This document shows positions 7,057-10,746 of a stretch of DNA of 10,746 nt, piece after piece. The first letter of the stretch is position 1. Every line of letters starts with the position of its first letter. The notes beneath the pieces are model-generated. The model saw only the letters and a program-made list of their open reading frames with translations, had not been told where the DNA came from and made no database searches. The stretch comes from Verrucomicrobia bacterium UBA1263 (GTDB lineage: Bacteria; Verrucomicrobiota; Verrucomicrobiia; Limisphaerales; UBA1412), in the NCBI GenBank assembly GCA_002308515.1, contig DBVN01000055.1, positions 1 through 10,746 of the forward strand, in the 5' to 3' direction. Position numbers and translations under genes: made by a program.

Positions 7057-7986
7057 ATGATGAAAAAACTTCTTTTAGCGTTAGGTGCTGCGGTGGTTTT
7101 ATTAACAGCCGGCAGCTTGAGCAATGTGTCCGCGGCGGATCTAATCAATGTGCGCCCCAAAAAACCGACCACTCCGGTGCCGGTCATCAATGCTGAGCAC
7201 AACAACACTCTCAAGGTAATGACCATGAACGTGCGCTGTGCCAACGAAACGGATCCCTATCCCTGGTCCAAGCGCAAGATCGCCATGCGGGAGTTCCTCA
7301 AAGTCAATCAGCCCGATGTCTTTGGCACACAGGAGACCTTCTACTTCGTTATCAAGGATCTGCTGGAAGGCGATTCCGATTATGACTGGGTCGGTCTGGG
7401 ACGCGAGGGCGGCACCAAGGGCGAATTCATGGCTATCTTCTTCAAAAAGGATCGCTTTGAACCGCTGGAATACGATCATGTGTGGCTCTCGGAGAATCCT
7501 CGTCAGATCGGTTCCATGTCCTGGGACACCTGCTGCACCCGTATGGTGACCTGGGTCCGTCTTCTGGATAAGGAGACCGGCCAGCAGTTCTACTTTGTCA
7601 ATACCCACCTGGATCACATCAGCCAGCTGGCCCGCGTGAACGGCGCCAAAGTGATCGCCGAGACGATCGCCAAACTGGACAAGAAGCTGCCCCTCTTCCT
7701 GACGGGCGACTTCAACACTCCTTCCACCAACAAGGAAGTCCACGATGTCTTTATCAACATGGGCCTGAGCGATACCTGGGATTCTGCTGAGAAGCACAGT
7801 GAACAGTATGCCACATACAATGCCTTCAAAGCTCCCCAGAAGGACGGTCACCGCATCGACTGGATCTTCACCCGTGCCGGGATGAAGGTCTATTCCACGG
7901 ACATCATGCTGAACAAGGAAGGTGCCGTTTATGTTTCAGACCATTTCCCTGTCATCTCCGTAGTGGAATGGCCAGCGAAGAAATAA
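7057..7986 (+). CDS. Secreted endonuclease/exonuclease/phosphatase (EEP) family hydrolase
   Basis: This 309-residue protein has a signal peptide at residues 1-26 (MMKK, hydrophobic core, VSA-AD) and a single EEP domain from about residue 50 to the end. The metal and catalytic residues of the family are all in order: N58 (MTMNVR), E93 (GTQE), H184 (VNTHLDH), D218 and N220 (LTGDFN), D268 (HRIDWIF), and D295-H296 (SDHFPV). The fold is shared by DNase I, AP endonucleases, sphingomyelinases and inositol-phosphate phosphatases. Export argues against DNA repair and for a nutrient-scavenging or lipid/phosphodiester role, but the substrate cannot be told from sequence. The start is fixed by AAGGG at 8 nt spacing; an in-frame second ATG follows immediately at 7060. 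It sits 68 bp after the antiporter gene and is closed by a strong terminator. Confidence 0.88.
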   Translation: MMKKLLLALGAAVVLLTAGSLSNVSAADLINVRPKKPTTPVPVINAEHNNTLKVMTMNVRCANETDPYPWSKRKIAMREFLKVNQPDVFGTQETFYFVIKDLLEGDSDYDWVGLGREGGTKGEFMAIFFKKDRFEPLEYDHVWLSENPRQIGSMSWDTCCTRMVTWVRLLDKETGQQFYFVNTHLDHISQLARVNGAKVIAETIAKLDKKLPLFLTGDFNTPSTNKEVHDVFINMGLSDTWDSAEKHSEQYATYNAFKAPQKDGHRIDWIFTRAGMKVYSTDIMLNKEGAVYVSDHFPVISVVEWPAKK

Positions 7987-8013
7987 ATCATTTTAAATCA
8001 ATATATTATGCAG

Positions 8014-8040
8014 AGCCGCGCGACCCGCGCGGCTTTTTTT
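8014..8040 (+). terminator. Strong intrinsic terminator after the EEP gene
   Basis: AGCCGCGCG (8014-8022) pairs perfectly with CGCGCGGCT (8026-8034) around a three-base ACC loop, followed by seven Ts (8034-8040). It ends the EEP transcript and isolates it from the HzsA-like gene. Its core GCGACCCGCGCG (8020-8031) recurs inverted inside the repeat mosaic at 8260-8271. Confidence 0.9.
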
Positions 8041-8043
8041 ATG

Positions 8044-8126
8044 AACCACGGATGGTCACGGATGAACCCTGATATTTTTTTATAATCAATTCATTAACAA
8101 TATATTATCCGTGTGTATCTGTGGTT
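8044..8126. repeat. 20-bp imperfect inverted repeat bounding an AT-rich core
   Basis: The arm at 8044-8063 (AACCACGGATGGTCACGGAT) matches the reverse complement of 8107-8126 at 16 of 20 positions. The 43-bp interior is AT-rich (poly-T and AATATAT words). The arrangement can fold as a long stem-loop and looks like one sub-element of the larger mosaic. Confidence 0.75.
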
Positions 8127-8255
8127 CTTTTAATCATCCGGGGTTCCATGTAATTCTGTCTGTCACCCCGTCAGGGTTTGATTTTGTGGGGATACCGTTA
8201 CCGGGGATTTCGCTTCGCTCCATCCCCAGCTGTGATCTGTCGCTCCTTCGGAGCT

Positions 8256-8278
8256 GAGACGCGCGGGTCGCACGTCTC
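8256..8278. repeat. GAGACG...CGTCTC hairpin module
   Basis: GAGACG (8256-8261) pairs with CGTCTC (8273-8278) around an 11-nt loop. It lies directly beside a second tight hairpin, GCTCC-TTC-GGAGC (8242-8254). The minus strand reads GTAGAGACG at its start, a word I recall from dispersed palindromic repeats in other bacteria. There is no T-run, so it is not a terminator. Confidence 0.6.
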
Positions 8279-8321
8279 TACGAAACATATTGTTATTCAA
8301 TGATTTATCTGTGTGAATCTG

Positions 8322-8363
8322 TGTCCATCTGTGGTTCTTTTTCTTGTCCATCTGTGGTTCTTT
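8322..8363. repeat. 19-bp perfect direct repeat, two copies
   Basis: TGTCCATCTGTGGTTCTTT occurs at 8322-8340 and again at 8345-8363, one repeat period being 23 bp. A related copy (GTGTATCTGTGGTTCTTT) lies at 8113-8130. The pair forms the right edge of the repeat mosaic, about 30 bp before the promoter of the HzsA-like gene. Confidence 0.85.
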
Positions 8364-8394
8364 CACCTATCCATTCTTTTATTTCATAATTCCA

Positions 8395-8423
8395 TTGTCA
8401 CGCAGGGTATTTTTGCTTATACT
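8395..8423 (+). promoter_or_regulatory. Promoter of the HzsA-related gene
   Basis: TTGTCA (8395-8400) and TATACT (8418-8423) are separated by exactly 17 bp, each matching the sigma70 consensus at 5/6. This is the best promoter in the window. The expected transcription start is near 8430, only about 9 nt before the ATG at 8439 and on top of an in-frame GTG at 8430. The mRNA would be leaderless or have a very short leader. Confidence 0.65.
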
Positions 8424-8438
8424 GCCGGTGTGAAGGGT

Positions 8439-10703
8439 ATGTGTAACATCAAGAAACTGTTGTCCATTTTGCTGATCGGCGGCGCGGTATGCGTCCGGGC
8501 GGAGATACCGGCTGAATCTTTCAACCACCTCAAGGAAGCGGTGCGGTATCTGTCGGAGACGTATCCCGATGAATATCCCGCGGTGTGGCTCCGCGCGGTG
8601 AACGACTCGGATCCCCGCCGGATGAACCCGGAAGAGTTCACTCAGCTGAGCCGCCGGGCCTTGAGCGCGAATCCGCTGCTGACCCGCTATCCGATCATCT
8701 ATGTGGAACGCAATCAGTACCATAACGATCACCATAATACGGCCACACTCTTCCAGCCCGGCGAGATCAACGCCGGCAGCTACGACACGCGGGGCAAGCT
8801 GAAAGCCCTCTCCCTGCCCGGCGGCGACATCGTTTTCTCCTCCACACGCGAGCCCAAGTACTGTATGTGCAACCGCCACATCATGTGCAATCTTTTCCGC
8901 ATGGAGGCCGACGGAGCCAACATCCATCAGATCGGAAAAAGCACTCTGTTCGAGGGACATTCCTCGCTGACACCGGACGGGCGCATCCTTTACAGCCGCT
9001 GGGAATATGTGGACCGCAATTTCGGCGACGCGCAGAGTCTCTGGCTGTGCAATCCAGACGGCACCCAGCATATCATCTACTGGGGCAATAACACATCCTC
9101 ACCCGGCGGTGTGCTGAATGCCCATATCATTCCGGGAACGGATCTCTGTCTGGCAGTGCTGGCCGCCTGCCATGACAAGCCCTGGGGCGCGCTGGCCATC
9201 ATTGACCGCAATAAAGGTGTGGACGGCAAGGAATCTGTCCTCCGGACCTGGCCCGCGGAGTACCGGGAGCGGATCAGCACCACGACCTGGGAAGATTATG
9301 ACACACCGGGCGACATCCGTCTGAAGTATGAAGATCCCTGGCCGCTGGATGAACACTTTTTCCTGGCCGCGCGGATGCTGGGCAGCGGTACCGAGACCGG
9401 CATCGTACTGGTGGATACCTTTGGCAATGAAGTCATTCTGCACCAAAACGCGCCGGGCTGCTATGATCCCATGCCGGCCGCGCCGCGTCCGATGCCGCCC
9501 GCGCGCCCGACAGCCCGCGACTTTGAAAGCACTACCGGGAAGTTCTATGTGCAGAATGTCTATATCGGCACTCACATGAAAGGAGTCGAACCCGGAGCGG
9601 TGAAGTATCTGCGTGTGGTGGAATCCCCGGAGAAACGATCCTTCGGCACCTGGAACGACGGCTGGTTCGGTCAGGGCGAAGAAGCCCCGGCCATGAACTG
9701 GCATTCCTTTGAAAACAAACGGATCCTGGGGACTGTTCCCGTGGAAGACGACGGCTCAGCCTATTTCGAGGTACCGGCCAACCGGTTCGTGTACTTCCAG
9801 CTGCTGGACAAGGACGGCATGATGATCCAGTCCATGCGCAGCGGCACCATCATCCAGCCGGGCGAAACTCAGGGCTGTGTCGGCTGCCATGAAAACCGCG
9901 TGGGAGCCGTTCCACCCGCGGCCACTCAGCCCAAAGCCGTCAAACGTGCGCCCGATACCCTGAAAGGCTGGTACGGCAAACCGCGTAACTTCAACTATCT
10001 GAAAGAAGTCCAACCGGTCTTTACCAAGAACTGCGCCGGATGCCATGACGTAGAGCAACCCGCCGGGGAAAAACTGATCCTCGCCGCAGATAAGTCCATC
10101 CCCTTCAACGCTTCTTACACCGATCTCTGGCGGACCGGTGCCATCAAAGCCATCGGCGCGGGCCCGGCCGCCATCCAGGAACCTTATTCCTGGGGCAGCC
10201 ATGCCTCCAAGATCGTGGAAAAGATACGGAATCATCACAATAATGTGAACCTGACACCGGAAGAATTTGACCGTGTGGTGACCTGGATAGATATCAACGC
10301 CGTTTACTATCCGGATTATGACAACGCTTACCCGGATTCACTCTGCGGACGCTCGCCCATCAGCTTCGGCCAGCGGAACCGTCTCCAGGAATTGACCGGG
10401 ATCCGCATCTCCAACAATCACCGGGACAGACAGGCGGCGCAGGTGTACTTCGACCGCCCGGAGAAAAGCCCTATCCTGAAAAACTTAGACAAGGACAGTC
10501 CGGAATATAAAGAGGCTCTGGACATCATCCAGTCCGGCAAAGACCAGCTGGCACAGAGACCCCGCGCCGATATGGACGGATTCGTCCCCTGGGCCAAACA
10601 CCAACGGGCCGAGGAAAAATATCAGGCGCGCGCCCAGGAAGAAGCCCGCGTCTATCAGGCCATCCGCGAAGGCAAAAAAGTCTATGACCCCGGCGTGAAA
10701 TAA
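8439..10703 (+). CDS. Exported HzsA-related (hydrazine synthase alpha subunit-like) diheme cytochrome c protein
   Basis: The product has 754 residues from the ATG at 8439. Residues 1-21 are a signal peptide (NIKK, hydrophobic core, VRA-E), so it acts outside the cytoplasm. Residues about 95-400 show beta-propeller-like motifs: LPGGDIVFSSTREPKY, FRMEADGANIHQI (153-165), HSSLTPDGRILYSRWEY (174-190) and SLWLCNPDGT. Two heme-c sites follow, CVGCH at 480-484 and CAGCH at 532-536, the second in a context (VQPVFTKNCAGCHD) common in PVC cytochromes. A charged helical tail ends the protein. Hydrazine synthase alpha subunits have the same order: a propeller, then one heme in a middle domain and one in a C-terminal domain. 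Homologs occur in non-anammox bacteria with unknown function, so hydrazine synthesis should not be assumed. The frame is open upstream to a GTG at 8313, but that part lies in the repeat mosaic and upstream of the promoter. AAGGG at 8433-8437 is too close to the ATG; GTG 8430 is an alternative start. Confidence 0.85.
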   Translation: MCNIKKLLSILLIGGAVCVRAEIPAESFNHLKEAVRYLSETYPDEYPAVWLRAVNDSDPRRMNPEEFTQLSRRALSANPLLTRYPIIYVERNQYHNDHHNTATLFQPGEINAGSYDTRGKLKALSLPGGDIVFSSTREPKYCMCNRHIMCNLFRMEADGANIHQIGKSTLFEGHSSLTPDGRILYSRWEYVDRNFGDAQSLWLCNPDGTQHIIYWGNNTSSPGGVLNAHIIPGTDLCLAVLAACHDKPWGALAIIDRNKGVDGKESVLRTWPAEYRERISTTTWEDYDTPGDIRLKYEDPWPLDEHFFLAARMLGSGTETGIVLVDTFGNEVILHQNAPGCYDPMPAAPRPMPPARPTARDFESTTGKFYVQNVYIGTHMKGVEPGAVKYLRVVESPEKRSFGTWNDGWFGQGEEAPAMNWHSFENKRILGTVPVEDDGSAYFEVPANRFVYFQLLDKDGMMIQSMRSGTIIQPGETQGCVGCHENRVGAVPPAATQPKAVKRAPDTLKGWYGKPRNFNYLKEVQPVFTKNCAGCHDVEQPAGEKLILAADKSIPFNASYTDLWRTGAIKAIGAGPAAIQEPYSWGSHASKIVEKIRNHHNNVNLTPEEFDRVVTWIDINAVYYPDYDNAYPDSLCGRSPISFGQRNRLQELTGIRISNNHRDRQAAQVYFDRPEKSPILKNLDKDSPEYKEALDIIQSGKDQLAQRPRADMDGFVPWAKHQRAEEKYQARAQEEARVYQAIREGKKVYDPGVK

Positions 10704-10726
10704 AAAAAAAGAGCATTCAATCTGAA

Positions 10727-10741
10727 AACCCGGAACGGGTT
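10727..10741 (+). terminator. Possible terminator hairpin after the HzsA-related gene (weak)
   Basis: AACCCG (10727-10732) pairs with CGGGTT (10736-10741) around a GAA loop, 23 bp after the stop codon. The window ends 5 bp later and no T-run is visible, so termination cannot be confirmed. Confidence 0.3.
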
Positions 10742-10746
10742 GCATG

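Larger units (their letters stand above)
8043..8363. repeat. Non-coding mosaic of palindromic and short direct repeat modules
   Basis: This stretch holds no credible gene. Read on the minus strand it starts with repeated ACCACAGATGGACA-type words, then a GTAGAGACG...CGTCTC hairpin (8256-8281), GCTCCGAAGGAGC (8242-8254), GGGGAT...ATCCCC (8203-8227) and CCCTGACGGGG (about 8166-8176). It ends in ACCACAGAT/CACGGAT words. Similar modules ('CACGGATAACACAGAT' and 'GGAGCGACA...GGGGTGGAGCGAAGCG') are, as far as I recall, dispersed intergenic repeats in PVC and other environmental bacterial genomes. That makes this likely a member of a multicopy family. Whether a REP-associated transposase mobilises it is inference; no transposase is in the window. 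Confidence 0.75.

Noticed and set aside
3567..7986. A polysaccharide utilisation operon of GH127, transporter and EEP hydrolase
   Set aside because: A strong terminator follows GH127, the transporter is of the ion antiporter type and not a sugar porter, and no SusCD, sulfatase or regulator gene is present.
8163..8366. Minus-strand open frame of 67 codons
   Set aside because: It lies wholly in the repeat mosaic, encodes low-complexity words from the repeats, and has no ribosome site or domain.
8313..8438. N-terminal extension of the HzsA-like protein from a GTG at 8313
   Set aside because: This stretch is made of the short intergenic repeats and precedes the promoter. A normal signal peptide begins at 8439.

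Overview
The window looks like chromosomal DNA from a bacterium of the PVC group, most likely Lentisphaerota, Kiritimatiellota or Planctomycetota. This is an inference. It rests on a diheme HzsA-related protein, a DUF1680/GH127 glycosidase, a long secreted protein of Ig-like repeats, and an intergenic repeat of the 'ACCACGGAT/ACACAGAT' and 'GGAGCGACA' style. No rRNA, tRNA or other marker gene is present to confirm it.

Layout. Bases 1-3383 (minus strand) hold the 5' portion of a very large gene that runs off the left edge. It encodes a signal peptide, a unique N-terminal region of about 140 residues, and thirteen tandem Ig-like repeats of about 76 residues, the last one cut by the edge. A 183-bp AT-rich divergent intergenic region follows. 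On the plus strand come a secreted GH127-type glycosidase (3567-5573) and an intrinsic terminator (5595-5634). Next is a membrane antiporter of the NhaD/CitMHS type (about 5681-6988), whose promoter spacer is filled by a perfect 18-bp palindrome. It is followed by a secreted endonuclease/exonuclease/phosphatase-family hydrolase (7057-7986) and a strong terminator (8014-8040). Bases 8043-8363 are a non-coding mosaic of repeat modules. A good sigma70-like promoter then leads into an exported HzsA-related protein with two CxxCH heme-c sites (8439-10703).

How the genes relate. Apart from the antiporter, all products appear to be exported, so the window is mostly envelope or extracellular functions. 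Terminators separate the glycosidase from the antiporter, and the phosphatase-family gene from the HzsA-like gene. Only the antiporter and the phosphatase-family gene could share a transcript, and the latter has its own plausible promoter. I see no clear single pathway linking the genes.

The points most worth a second look are the HzsA-like diheme protein in a non-anammox context, the palindromic operator candidate with an apparently leaderless antiporter mRNA, the repeat mosaic beside the HzsA-like promoter, and the repeat-expansion history of the Ig-like protein.
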